48,658 bases of DNA from Paulinella micropora. Lineage: Eukaryota > Cercozoa > Imbricatea > Euglyphida. The notes under the pieces are model-generated. The model ran no database searches, was not told the origin of the DNA, and saw only the letters and a list, made by a program, of their open reading frames with translations. The position numbers and the translations under genes were made by a program. Shown here in pieces: positions 36,861 to 46,955 of this stretch. Location: NCBI GenBank assembly GCA_009731375.1, contig BJOX01000001.1, forward strand, positions 447,716 through 496,373, given 5' to 3'. The first letter of the stretch is position 1; each line of letters begins with the position of its first letter.

Positions 36861-37038
36861 CGAGAGACACATGAGCATTGTGGAGAAAGGACAAGTGGAA
36901 GGAAAAAGAGAAGAGAGAGAGAGCGAACAAGAGCACGAGGCAGCTGAAGAAGGAGACAAACCTCATGCTAGATGATCAGGAAGATGATGGGGATGGGGGT
37001 AAGGGCAAGTACAGAAAGCTCAAGAAGAAGGAGGAATG

Positions 37039-38718
37039 GTGGCTGAAACTTGAGTTACGTGTTTCGCGTGTGACAAGAAAGGTCATACGAAGATGTATTG
37101 CCCGGACACTAAGGCCAAGAAACAAAACCAAGAGAGAGATGATAAACTCAAGCAAGAGAATGGTAAGAGAAAGGGAAAGACACACAACAAGAAGAACAAG
37201 CCTAAGAAGGATATAACTCTACTGAGAGAGGAGGAAGAAGAAGAAAAAGAAGAGTCAGACGAAGACGCATTACTCATTATTATGGGGGGAAGTGAGTCAG
37301 GAGAAAATGATGACGAAGAGGAGCCTGAAACATCAGGGAGAGGGAATGCCGAGGCTGGGGAACCCCAGTCTGTGCCAGGTGTTCAACAAAGTGGGGCCCA
37401 AAGGGAGAACGTCGAGTCTGGGGAACCCCAGACTGAGCCAGGTGTTCGTTCCCCACAGGCAGAACGTAAGAGAGTTAGGAGTCCTAACCCCAGTTTTGCC
37501 CCTCTACCCTCAATAAACAAAACTACTAAAACCTCAGGCCACAAACATACCAAAGCACCCCCAAAGCATCAAGCGTCTGACACCTCAACCCCTCCACTCA
37601 GTCTAGCTAGCTATAGCCGAGAGAGGCCCCGTTCTCTGAAGTGTCATGGGAAAAACAAAAGGAATACCCCTTGTCAGATTTCGCTTGAACATGATACGAA
37701 AGGGCCTAATGCCGTGCAAGCTTCGCGTATGGTTTTCGGGGAATACTGCGGATATCACGCTAAAAATCAGGACCCAGAGTACCCTTTACTTGATCTATCT
37801 GTCAGCCCCAACCTCCGACCCCCCAAATCACCTTATTATCCAGACGAGAGAGGTTTAATAGCTGATGCGAAAGCGAGAGGGTTAGTGATACCACACAATC
37901 TCACTACCACTTTCACTGAACAATCTCCACAGAGGGTAAGAGAGAGGGAGAAGAATAAGGCGAGAGGGGAAGTGAGGGGGAGTCAGGTCCAGGGAACAGC
38001 ACCGCAAACACCCACATCCACCACATCGACACCTCACACCACACCACAAGCACGCACATGCGACACGCCAAGACAGAGTGAGGGTGGCGATGAGGAAGAA
38101 GATGAAGAAGAGATAGATGAGTATGATCCTGACAATGATTCCCGATGTTCAGATGAAATAAGACATGATGATGCCATGGCAGCATGTATGGATGATTCTG
38201 ACATTGACACGGAATATCTGCAATTCACGCGAAAAGGGAATGTTCGGAAATACATACAGAAGCATAAGAAGGAGACTCACGATGTGAGTGGGAGTCCGGC
38301 ATCTGCCGAACTGCCCAGTGTTGTTGCAGGGACCGGGGAGTCCAAGAGGGAATGGCGGGGAGGCACTGCTACAACCTCAACACCACAACCAGGTCCAACA
38401 CCACAAGCTCAGCCACACACCAACACACCACCCATCATTACGTTCAAAGACATAGCACAGCTCGCTCAGCAACTCACCACAACATGCATCAGAGAAAGCA
38501 ATGGTGAGGTGAAGAGAGTGAGTGAGGGGAAGTTAGTGCTGGACGAGTTCTTGACAGACGTGGTAAGAGCGATAGAGGGAGTGTATATTGCACACGCAGT
38601 TTCATCCCCACCAACACAAACCCAAGACACCCACACTACTCAGCCACCAACACCATCAAAACACAAAGACAGCAGACAGAACTATGCATTAGTGTTAGAT
38701 GGGGAAGGTGCGAGATAG
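37039..38718 (+). pseudogene. C3 zinc knuckle, Cys/His module and linker
   Basis: One long frame. Zinc knuckle CFACDKKGHTKMYC (37060-37101) is perfect CX2CX4HX4C. An acidic linker contains two near-identical repeats around GEPQSVPGVQ and GEPQTEPGVR. The Cys/His module follows: LKCHGKNKRNTPCQI ... FGEYCGYHAKNQDP. Further on ITFKDIAQLAQQLTTTCIRE and FLTDVVRAIEGVYIAHAV match C2. After NYALVLDGEG the frame shifts directly into the protease, so the roughly 230-residue module present in C2 (30142-30690) is absent. Confidence 0.75.
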
Positions 38719-39172
38719 GAAAAACACGATAGTTCGGGACAGTGGGTCTTCTAGGGACATAGCCTGCAATCCCGAAATATTACATGACATCAAGTCAGTA
38801 CCCCCTATTAAGCTAGTAACAGGTAACGGAGAGTGCGAGATAGGGCAGGAGGGGACAGCAAGGGTAACACGCATCAACGGACACTGTAAACCGGTTGCGG
38901 TGTCAAGGCCTATGCTACTTGACACTAGGTTACCCGTGAATATTGCGTCGACCGGCAGGATGGATCACATCCATCATCGGTCTGTCGTTCATCAGAATGG
39001 ACAGTTACTTATTCTAAAAGACCCCGTAAGGATTGAGGAGAGAGACGTGCTAGTAAGAGGCAGACTCATGTCAACCCTCCTTTACAGGTGGGATGACGAG
39101 TTTGACACTCCATTAGACATCAACGACCGTTACGAGCCTCCACACAAGCAAAGTAGAGAGGTAGTGGGGTGA
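38699..39172 (+). pseudogene. C3 protease
   Basis: TIVRDSGSSRDIACNPEILH carries the D-S-G active site; GNGECEIGQEGTARVTRING and HQNGQLLILKDPVRIEE complete the retropepsin-like domain. Uninterrupted in itself but out of frame with the upstream part. The stop TGA overlaps the start region of the integrase frame (GTGAAAGG). Confidence 0.75.
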
Positions 39173-40320
39173 AAGGGGAGGGAAAGCCCAAGAGAGAGAG
39201 AGACGAGTGTAGACAGTCAGAAGGCGAAACGGGGGAGGTAACGCTGTATGCGTCTTATCCCCGCAAGCCAGGCTCAATCAGGAAGGTAGATATAGAATTG
39301 TTCCACTATGCTTGTGGACATTATAGCGTTAAGAAGATGAGAGCTCTGGCGAATGCATTAGGCATAAAGCTAGTAGGAGACGAGAAGAAAGTAGAGTACT
39401 GTGAAGCCTGCATGATAGGTAAGGCGAAGCAGTTGCCTAGGTTTAAGGTCAATAGGATAGAGAGAGCTAGTAAGCCAGGAGTAGTACTGCACATAGACAC
39501 CGGGACGTGGTCAGCACGTTCAATACACGGGAAGAGACATAAATTTTCGGTTACGGATGATTACTCGTTGTTTATTGAAGATTATTATCTTTCGCATAAG
39601 AACGAAGATAGATAGATAGGTAGGTAGGTAGGTAGATAGGTAGGTAGGTAGGTAGGTAGGTAGGTAGAAAGAAGATTGACTGTATTAAGCAGGGGGTAGC
39701 ATTTTACGAGAGACAGACAGGAAATAGAGTTAGAGAGATAAGGTGTGATCAGGAGTTTGACATCCCAAAAGAAGTGATTGAGTGGTGGAAGCCGAGGCAG
39801 TTTATATATTTGGAAGACCTCAGCAACGGGGGACAAGGATGGAAACCCCATAGCTGAGAAAGCTAATGATATAACGGAAGGAGCCGCAAGGGCTATGCGG
39901 TAGCATGCTCATCTTCCCATTTCATTTTGGGCAGAAATGGAGCATTCTGCCACCACCCTCCACAACATCTTGCCCGCCACTCATGGGCCAAGAAAGGGGA
40001 TTTCCCCATATGAGCAGCTTTTAGGCAGAAAACCTTTCCTAACCCACCTCAGACCAATAGGATGCATGGGAGTTATGTACACAGGTCAAGGTAGAAAAGG
40101 TCAGTTTTGAGGAAAGAAGGTCATGCTAGTAGGGTATGACTTGTTTAGGGAGTTATACAGAGTGTGGGACGGTAGGAAGGTGATAGCAGGAGTTAGAAAC
40201 GTGCGGTTTAATCCGTACATGATAGGTAAGGAAGCACACCCAGATAGGACAGTAGAGTGGGATGAGGATGTAGCTCAGGGGGAGAGTGAGAGTAAGGATG
40301 TCGATGTCGAACAGACACAC
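39169..40320 (+). pseudogene. C3 integrase, interrupted by a microsatellite
   Basis: HHCC region: LFHYACGHYSVKKMRALANA and YCEACMIGKAKQLPRFKVN. First Asp in LHIDTGTWSA, then VTDDYSLFIEDYYLSHKNE, where GATA/GGTA repeats begin (39605-39667). The core resumes with YERQTGNRVREIRCDQEFDI (second Asp) and IAEKANDITEGAARAM (Glu). TAG at about 39901 and TGA at about 40108 (Arg in C2) add stops. The C-terminal part GKKVMLVGYDLFRELYRVWD is well kept. Confidence 0.8.
39605..39667. repeat. (GATA/GGTA)n microsatellite inside C3 integrase
   Basis: About fifteen TAGR tetramers replace roughly three integrase codons present in C2 and add a frameshift plus stops. Confidence 0.9.
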
Positions 40321-40700
40321 ACCACAACCTCCACCACCACAGCCACCACCACCCACACACAAAAGGACACGACACAGACTCATGACGATGACGACTCATA
40401 TGACCATGTCGATGATGTTAGTCAGTCAGACAGTCAACAAGAGCAGGGGGAGTATGGAGGGGACACAGGGGGAGACAGCTTAGATCACAATCACACACCA
40501 ACACAAGATAGCTTCTCTACACAGGACATCGACACAACATCGACAGCTGCACCCCATCCCACCGACACAACCCCACAGACAACCAACACAGGACTAGGAC
40601 ACGCACACGCACTCACAGATGCATCTGATCCACAGACACAACACGAGAGAAGAGCATATGAAGAGAGTGAGCAGCCTAGTAAAGGAAGAACATGGGAGCA
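40321..40700 (+). pseudogene. C3 low-complexity linker
   Basis: Thr/His/Asp/Gln-rich coding sequence (THTTTSTTTATTTHTQKDTT) in frame with the integrase C-terminus and the Tudor-like domain. C2's linker at the same place is Glu/Asp-rich instead, so only disorder and length seem conserved. Confidence 0.6.
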
Positions 40701-40779
40701 AAGTGACAAGATCACAGAATTCGAAGCTAACGTAGTTCACGAAGGAAAGAGAGCAAGACGACAAGCACAACAACCACAA

Positions 40780-41052
40780 TCACGACCGCATGCTGAACTA
40801 AAACGAGAACGAAAGGTAGTTGAGGTTCAGGAACTAGAGGGAGTGAGAGTGAGAGTCCCTGCAAGAGAGTGGGGAGAGGAGTGGGCAGAGAAGACTTACG
40901 GAGAAGGATGGGAGAGCAAAGTACGCATAGGAATAGTGAAGCAGAAATGTGCCCCCAAAGACAGGTTAAAAGTTAGAAAACAACCTAAGCCATCTCACTT
41001 TGTACAGTTTGAAGACAAACTAGAGAAGATGCTAGATTCAGAGATCAGCTAG
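40780..41052 (+). pseudogene. C3 Tudor-like shared domain
   Basis: VRVRVPAREWGEEWAEKTYG followed by EGW, a G-I-V turn, LKVRKQPKPSHFVQFEDKLE and KMLDSEIS, then TAG where C2 has Lys of KYRI. About 60% of positions equal C2. Same location between integrase and RT. Confidence 0.75.
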
Positions 41053-41079
41053 TACAGGGTAAGTGAGGGAGAGTCCGTC

Positions 41080-41738
41080 TTGCCTGCTGGAGAGTTGGAG
41101 AGTGCTATGTTATGTCATGAAAGATGCATGAATGAGCTGAATGAGCTTTTGCTTTATCTTAACATTCGTGTGCCGAAAGAGATAGCAGAGCAGGGTATGA
41201 CAGCGAAAGATTTGCAAGAAGGCATGAAGAAGGAGATACAGTCAGACTCTCTTAAAGACTTTAAGACATACACTTGGGTTAACTATAGTGAAGCCAAAAA
41301 GGCTGGAGTTAGCAAGATAGTTAGGCTCACATGGGTTCATAAAGTGAAGATAGACGAGAACAATAGGAAGTTTGTTAAGTCTAGACTAGCTTTGAGGGGA
41401 GACATGTTAGAGCCAGGAGTTAGTTTTAACTCTGACCAGTTGTTTGTTCCTTGTGCCTCGCATCGCTCACTGCTAATGCTTGCAAAGCTTGCTGCTTGGC
41501 ATGGCCATAAGCTGTATGGTGTTGATTTTAAGAATGCCTACCTAAATGCGCGAATGCATGACCCTGTGTTTGCATATGCTCCTGATGGGTTAGACAGAGA
41601 GGGGCATGAGGGGATGATTTTGCGTATTGATGGGTGCTTTGTATGGCGCGCCGCAAGCAGGCCGTAGATGGTATGAGATATTAGCCCCGAAGTTAAAGGA
41701 GCTTGGCTTTAGGCTTTTAGACTCAGACCTCCGTATGT
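41080..41738 (+). pseudogene. C3 reverse transcriptase, N-terminal part
   Basis: NIRVPKEIAEQGMTAKDLQE, FKTYTWVNYSEAKKAG, IVRLTWVHKVKIDENNRKF, GVDFKNAYLNARMHDPVFA (first catalytic Asp), then a one-base shift to GALYGAPQAGRRWYEILAPK. Similarity to C2 stops after LLDSDLRMF at about 41738; the V-D-D box and RNase H are missing, replaced by the segment described next. Confidence 0.83.
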
Positions 41739-42655
41739 TTGGTACCTCTTGCCCCATCTCTCGTTCGAAAACTGCCACGTGGCTTGTCACCGATCCTCCT
41801 TCCAGAGGGCCGAAAACTTAGATGTTGTCTTCCATAACCCCCAAAGCCGCAACCTTTTCCTCCGAAGTGCCTTCCCATGTTTCCGATTGTTCCTGTAACG
41901 CCTGTCTCGCCTTATCCGTCTCCTCTTTGATCTGCTCCTGTCGGTGCCTTGCCCCTGTATATCGTCCACCGCTACCTCCGTTTCATCCCCGTCCAAACCC
42001 TCCCTCGACCGATATAAGGTTGGTGTCTTCCGCTCTTGGTCCGCGAATCTTGCCAGTTGGTCCATCATCATAGCATACTAAATGGCGTGTGTTCTGTGAT
42101 ATACCCCGGATATGTGCGTAAACGCTTCATCCCGAATGTCGGAAGCCAGATCCCGATTCAGAAGTTCCTCTCGGTCACGGTACCGCCTAGCTATTGTCCT
42201 CGAGCCGAGTCGGCATCAACTTCTGTGTGCAACTCGGGATCGGTATCGGGTCCGCGATTAAAAAATCTTCCGCATCGTACCACCACATCTCCGTTCTTCT
42301 TCCCACCGAAAACATAATCGTGAAATCCCAGTGCGAAAGCCGATTTTTCAATGTCTTCTTGATCTGGGACACCGAATCCGCTACCATGGGTTGGCTTTCC
42401 CACCGCTCCTGCAGGAAGTTCAAAATCTCCACCTTGGCCTGGCTAGGTTTGCCTGTATGGCATACTACATACTGTGCCATAGGCAACACCCGTGTGTCCA
42501 TTTCCTTATGTTGGTATCCCAAATCTCGCCCGTGTTTCGGGAAACCGTCCGAGACCTCCTCCCTCTGTTTCCTGAAATACTCCAACCTCGTTATATATCA
42601 AGGCTCTACTATATCAAGTTATATATATAATTTTTCTAGACTTCTGATACCACTT
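41739..42655 (-). mobile_element. Reverse-strand foreign segment inside C3 (retroelement fragment?)
   Basis: This 0.9-kb segment has no Copia pol similarity on the plus strand. On the minus strand TGGTATCAGAAG (complement of 42641-42652) resembles the initiator-tRNA primer-binding site that follows many plant-type LTRs. Two frames follow on that strand: 42585-42187 (TGKPSQAKVEILNFLQERWE, DFTIMFSVGRRTEMWWYDAE) and 42071-41787 (ARFADQERKTPTLYRSREGL and an Arg-rich end). The arrangement of primer site then basic gag-like protein suggests the 5' part of another LTR element in opposite orientation. Proteins are not recognised. Confidence 0.4.
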
Positions 42656-42750
42656 ACGGCCCGGAAGCGCTTGCAAATTTTTCATTTGCTTAAGAACAAT
42701 AAAACACTCATGACGGATAGTTATAGCATTGACAAATAACTAAGGGGGAG
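42656..42750 (+). other. C3 3' end with polypurine tract
   Basis: GGAAGCGCTTGCAAATTTT (42662-42680) is shared with C1's 3' region. AAGGGGGAG (42742-42750) is the polypurine tract directly before the 3' LTR. Confidence 0.6.
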
Positions 42751-43086
42751 CGTTGGTCATAGCTATTTCAATTTTAATCACCGTTACGTGGATAGTTGAT
42801 TTGTCAATTGGACGGACAGTCAATAATGCCAATGTTAACTGTAAGTACTTAATACATCATTTACCAGTCATGATTATAACTACGTAACTTGGTCATCTAA
42901 GTTAGTCAGTTTTGTGACGTGGCAGCTTCTGTGTGACGTGGGCAGATTCTCCCGCGATTAGTTCACTTCTCTTACTTATACTAGTTATTAAAGTGCGTTT
43001 CCTTACTGCGAGACAGTCTTGCTAGAGTAGCCCGGAGTGATCCTGAAAGGGATCGGTAAAGGTTCCCGATGGCGAGTCTCTCAAAG
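42751..43086 (+). repeat. C3 3' LTR
   Basis: 336 bases; one extra G and about seven substitutions relative to the 5' LTR; ends CTCTCAAAG, then AT-rich array sequence. Confidence 0.88.
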
Positions 43087-43195
43087 AAATATTGACTAAA
43101 TTGCCGCAATATGTATATTGATTTCTTGCAATATTAATATTAATATTGCATCAGTTTCAATAGTATCAATATTGCTTTCTTGCAATATTAAATAA
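43087..43195. repeat. Palindrome array 4, right part
   Basis: CAATATTAATATTAATATTG and several CAATATTG units with spacer CATCAGTTT and CTTTCTTG. This is the continuation of 35700-35808 beyond C3. Confidence 0.75.
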
Positions 43196-44255
43196 AGACC
43201 AAGTGTCTGAAGTACAGAAATGAGAACCCCTCTGTAGGCATCACCCCCCGGATAGCAGGTAAAAAGTACCTTTTCCTGGTGACAGGTGCACCAGCTTGTT
43301 TTTCAGTATTATTTGTCCGGATTGGACCTGATGCCATTTTATTCCTGGTCTGTTGCAGTTTTCCTTTTTGGCTTCACTGAGCTAATATAACGAGACATCA
43401 TTCTCATTCTTGAGGACTGTGTTTGGTTGTATTACCGACTTTTTACGAGCTATCGTTGGGGGCATTACATTTGGAGTCCACATCACTAGGGTGATTTCTT
43501 TCTGCTTTGCCACACAGGCAACAGAGTGAATTTTCACTGACCTGTCTCACACGGGGACGTCAGACGAAAACAAATACTCCAACACAGCTCCCTCATAACT
43601 CTTTCACAAAACAAATAATTTGATTGGTCTCAAGCAGGTGTCTCGTACCCTCTAGCCCAATCAGTATCTGTGTGCTCACAAGGAGACATCAGATACAAAC
43701 TCTCTGTCGTTCTTGCTGTTCTCACACAGAGACCAAGAAGAAGGAGGTGGACAGAAGAGTGAAGGAACACACACAAAACACAAACAAGCATAGGGACAGG
43801 AGCACAACACTCTACCCTTCTAGTTTGTGCATTTATCTGCATTATCTCACACATACGTCAGAGTATTTTTGCAAATCTCTGATCGTTTTCTAAAGGTAGG
43901 TCTGAGAACCTATCCGACCGACTGTCGACTTCTCAAGGAGAGCTTTTCTAGCTTCTCTATTACTATCTGTGTGTAGGTCCAAGTGCCTCATACTAGATAC
44001 AATATAGAAAAGAAGGAGGAGAAAGTAATCTGAGTAAGGAGAACAAGAAATCGGAGAAAGTCTCAAAGACTATTTTTCTCAAACAAAAACAAACATACAA
44101 ACAGTGTTTCATAGAGGACAGGGAATCTTATCCTACCCTCTCTATTAGTTTCTCTCTTCACTAGTCAATCGACTGAAGGAGGAACAGAACACAAACGAAC
44201 AAAAACCAAACATAGGAGCTGACACTGTCCTCCTGTTGATCACTACTACGACATC
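43196..44255 (+). other. Untranslated or LTR region upstream of the fourth retroelement
   Basis: No gene seen. Short inverted repeats occur (TACAGA ... TCTGTA at about 43213-43236). The last 300 bases are purine-rich with CAAACAAAAACAAAC. It would contain the 5' LTR and leader of the element whose gag starts at 44256, but the 3' LTR is outside the window, so limits cannot be set and I found no convincing primer-binding site. Confidence 0.35.
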
Positions 44256-46952
44256 ATGTCGACAGAGACCGCCGAAGTGAGTGAATTCTCGGAGGCAGAT
44301 CAAAGAAGAGAAGAAGAAGAAGCAGGAGGAGGAGGAGGAAGAGGATTGAATGAAGGAGGAGGAGGAGGATTGAATGAAGGAGGAGGAGGAGATGAAGGAG
44401 TAGGAGGAGGAGTAGAAGAGGGCTGGGATGATGAAGGAAGATATGGAGGAGACGAAGATGAAGGAGGATTTGAACAAGAAGAGACGGGAGGAGGAGGAGC
44501 ATATGGTAATCCCTTACCACCTGCCTACACGGGAGGAGGAGGACGAAAAATGATCGACTTGATTCATAGTGATGGAGAGGAGATCACAGTGGAGGAACAA
44601 CAGTGGGTGCAAGACCACTATGACCTCACTAAAAAAGAGTTTGATAACAAGATGGGGGTAGAGAAGGATACCTATGTGTGGATCCCTCAGGATCAAAGAA
44701 GAGAGAAAAGTCGTGCTAAAAAGGATGTCTATATCCTATTATCAAACACAGCACAGCTCCTCGGCAAACTGGTCTCTGATCCAGAAGAGAGAAAGAAGAT
44801 ACAGCATATCAAGTTTGGGGACACACACACCCACCTTGAATTACTCGATGCTATCTTTGGGGTGTACACTCAAACCCTGATTTGGGAACGTACATACGGC
44901 CCACGATGTGAGGGTTACCTCCAGTACACAAACCCAAGAGCAACGGCCAGATTCCTCGCGACTGGTCAGGAGGCAGTCGATGTAACAAAAATGAAGACCA
45001 ATCTGGGTTCGAAAAACTCGAGTGGCATATTTCATTTTTTTACAATGGAAATAAAGGCCTTGGAGGAGGGGAAGGCAGAGATGGAAAAAAGCATTAAGGC
45101 AGCAGGAGAAACTCATCCTGTGATTGATGAGTTAGAGAAGACCGACAGAGTTCTGACCAAGATCAGACTGTTGATGGGTGCGTTACTGCACAAGGAGGCA
45201 TGGAAGAGATGGATTCCTACCAAGGATCACTCTGTCCTTAAATCACTTAGTAACGCACCACCGGTCGCCAACAAAGCAGGTGTTGACCAATATGTGGAGA
45301 AATATAATTTTCTCAGATCTGCTTCTGAATTGGTGGCCTTTATCACTCATGCTCAAAAGCTGGTGATATCTGAGAAGAAGAAGGCGAAAGAGAATGAGGA
45401 GTTCGAGAAGACGATGAGACTGGAAAGAATGAAAGCAAAAGTGAGTGGTGCAAAGACACACCCTCCGACATATTTGACCCCACCAGCTCCTGCCCCACCA
45501 GCCCCTGCACCCTCGGGCTCAACTACGGTGGTGGTCACAAACACGGAGAAGAAGGACAGACAGAACATCATAAATGCCTTCAAGGGGAAGAAAGGAGGAG
45601 TGGCAAGTCTCATGCTATATGCCAAGACGAGCTCAGACAAAGACTCTGATGCTTCGCTTTTGAGCAAGCTCAAAGAGATCAATGCCTGCATGAAGGCTTT
45701 TCCTTGCGACGAAACGCAGGAATACGAGGCCCTTGTTACTGTTTTTGACCAATCTCTAGTCTCGGAGGGATTTGATCTGACACAGTACAAGTTTTTGAGA
45801 AAGAAGGAGGAGATTAAGAGAAACAATGCAACAGGCCTAGACGCTCAGTGTGAACTGGCGGTGGCCACACTCATTTCATATTTTCAATCTCATGGATACC
45901 AGCATCTCTGCACTGGTACTCTCATAGGATTTGAAATCTTTGAGACAGTGGCGATGAGTTTGAGGAGTGCTGTTGGCTTGGCGGCGACCCTTACGGAGGT
46001 AGTTTCCTCCTATGGGCTATTCTATGGCCGCAAGTCGATCATCCTCTATTTCTTTTCGGCGTTACACACAGTTAACCCGAGTAAGCTTACTCAGCTCATA
46101 CAACAATGCTCGACGTTTAGCTCAGTGAAGTCCAAGAACTTCCTCGAGACACACGTGTTCGAAAATACGGTTCAAAGCGTTGCTCCGTCAGCACTGTTTC
46201 AAGAAGTGATGAGTGCATGCTCAAACATGGACTCGCTCACGGAGGCACATACGGCACAGGCAGGCGGTGTACCTGTTGGCGCACAAGCCACGTACACAAA
46301 CAGAGTTGCCGGTTGGAAGAGACAGAGAGAGCCAGACCTGAAGACCGCATGTTGGAGGTGGTTCGCGGGCTTGCAGTGTAAGGCACAGATGGAGAACAGA
46401 GACTGCTCTTTCAATCATGATAGGCAGAACCCAACAGCAAGGGCAAATTTTCTGAGCAGGACGGAAGGCAAGGAACCGGGCCTTTTCAATATGCTTCAGA
46501 TTGCCGCTGTGAACGAAGGTTGGTATGCCAATATGTGTGATGATGAGGAGTTACGAGAGGCAATCATTACCTACATGAAGAGGATGAAGGAGAAGAAGGA
46601 GGAAAGGGAGAGACAAAAGAACTTAAAGGCCTCTCAAAGAGGACGAGAAGGAGGAGCAGGAGCAGGAGGAGGAGGAGGAGGAGGAGGAGGAGGACGAGGA
46701 CGAGGAACATGGAGAGGAGCCTCGAGGTGGCAGGGAACCCCTCAGAGAGGAAGAGGAGGAGGTCGGGGATATACCCCTTATGGAGGGAGAGCTGTTCGAG
46801 CTCCAGCCCCCCCACCCAGAGGAGGAGGAGGCTCGTGGGCAAGCTCCAACCCAAATTTCGGTCGAGCTCAGGCCTACAACACTGCCTCGGAGACCGATAC
46901 GTCATCCTACCCGGACACTACTCAAGGTAATCGTTTCGAGGTGGTGGAATGA
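44256..46952 (+). CDS. Large Gag-like protein of a fourth retroelement (CCCH finger, RGG tail)
   Basis: An 898-residue protein starting MSTETAEVSEFSEADQ. Residues 20-100 are Gly/Glu-rich from GGA repeats. Residues 110-700 are largely helical, with TYVWIPQDQRREKSRAKKDV, a Pro/Ala-rich hinge near 405-425 and a second helical block. About residue 700 lies CWRWFAGLQCKAQMENRDCS plus FNH, a C-x8-C-x8-C-x3-H finger. The tail (790-870) is Gly/Arg-rich with RGG-type repeats, typical for RNA binding. No Copia-type CX2CX4HX4C knuckle is present. Ends EVVE-UGA, then the same frame continues as pol. Family not assigned; a Gag of a Ty3-like or other LTR element is the best fit from the following protease. 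Confidence 0.6.
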   Translation: MSTETAEVSEFSEADQRREEEEAGGGGGRGLNEGGGGGLNEGGGGDEGVGGGVEEGWDDEGRYGGDEDEGGFEQEETGGGGAYGNPLPPAYTGGGGRKMIDLIHSDGEEITVEEQQWVQDHYDLTKKEFDNKMGVEKDTYVWIPQDQRREKSRAKKDVYILLSNTAQLLGKLVSDPEERKKIQHIKFGDTHTHLELLDAIFGVYTQTLIWERTYGPRCEGYLQYTNPRATARFLATGQEAVDVTKMKTNLGSKNSSGIFHFFTMEIKALEEGKAEMEKSIKAAGETHPVIDELEKTDRVLTKIRLLMGALLHKEAWKRWIPTKDHSVLKSLSNAPPVANKAGVDQYVEKYNFLRSASELVAFITHAQKLVISEKKKAKENEEFEKTMRLERMKAKVSGAKTHPPTYLTPPAPAPPAPAPSGSTTVVVTNTEKKDRQNIINAFKGKKGGVASLMLYAKTSSDKDSDASLLSKLKEINACMKAFPCDETQEYEALVTVFDQSLVSEGFDLTQYKFLRKKEEIKRNNATGLDAQCELAVATLISYFQSHGYQHLCTGTLIGFEIFETVAMSLRSAVGLAATLTEVVSSYGLFYGRKSIILYFFSALHTVNPSKLTQLIQQCSTFSSVKSKNFLETHVFENTVQSVAPSALFQEVMSACSNMDSLTEAHTAQAGGVPVGAQATYTNRVAGWKRQREPDLKTACWRWFAGLQCKAQMENRDCSFNHDRQNPTARANFLSRTEGKEPGLFNMLQIAAVNEGWYANMCDDEELREAIITYMKRMKEKKEERERQKNLKASQRGREGGAGAGGGGGGGGGGRGRGTWRGASRWQGTPQRGRGGGRGYTPYGGRAVRAPAPPPRGGGGSWASSNPNFGRAQAYNTASETDTSSYPDTTQGNRFEVVE

Positions 46953-46955
46953 CTG
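46950..46955 (+). promoter_or_regulatory. Candidate UGA-C readthrough site between gag and pol
   Basis: GAA-TGA-CTG: a lone UGA followed by C and CUG. UGA followed by CU is a known leaky context. Upstream 898 and downstream 568 codons are open in the same frame, so readthrough would give Gag-Pol. Confidence 0.55.

Larger units (their letters stand above)
35809..43086 (+). mobile_element. C3: Ty1/Copia LTR retrotransposon
   Basis: LTRs of 335-336 bases begin CGTTGGTCATAG and differ at about eight positions, so C3 is older than C2 and younger than C1. It inserted into a palindrome array; the flanks GAATA (left) and AAATA (right) are a possible diverged target duplication. The Copia order of domains is kept, but the RT is cut short by a foreign reverse-strand segment, a microsatellite interrupts integrase, and the helical module before protease is missing. 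Confidence 0.9.

Noticed and set aside
41822-42739. Plus-strand frames in the C3 insert (for example 42194-42739)
   Set aside because: No motif, no continuity with Copia pol; the minus-strand arrangement with a primer-site-like sequence is more coherent.
44145-44520. Minus-strand Ser/Leu-rich frames opposite the start of the large gag
   Set aside because: They are antisense of GGA repeats; the plus frame extends 898 codons.
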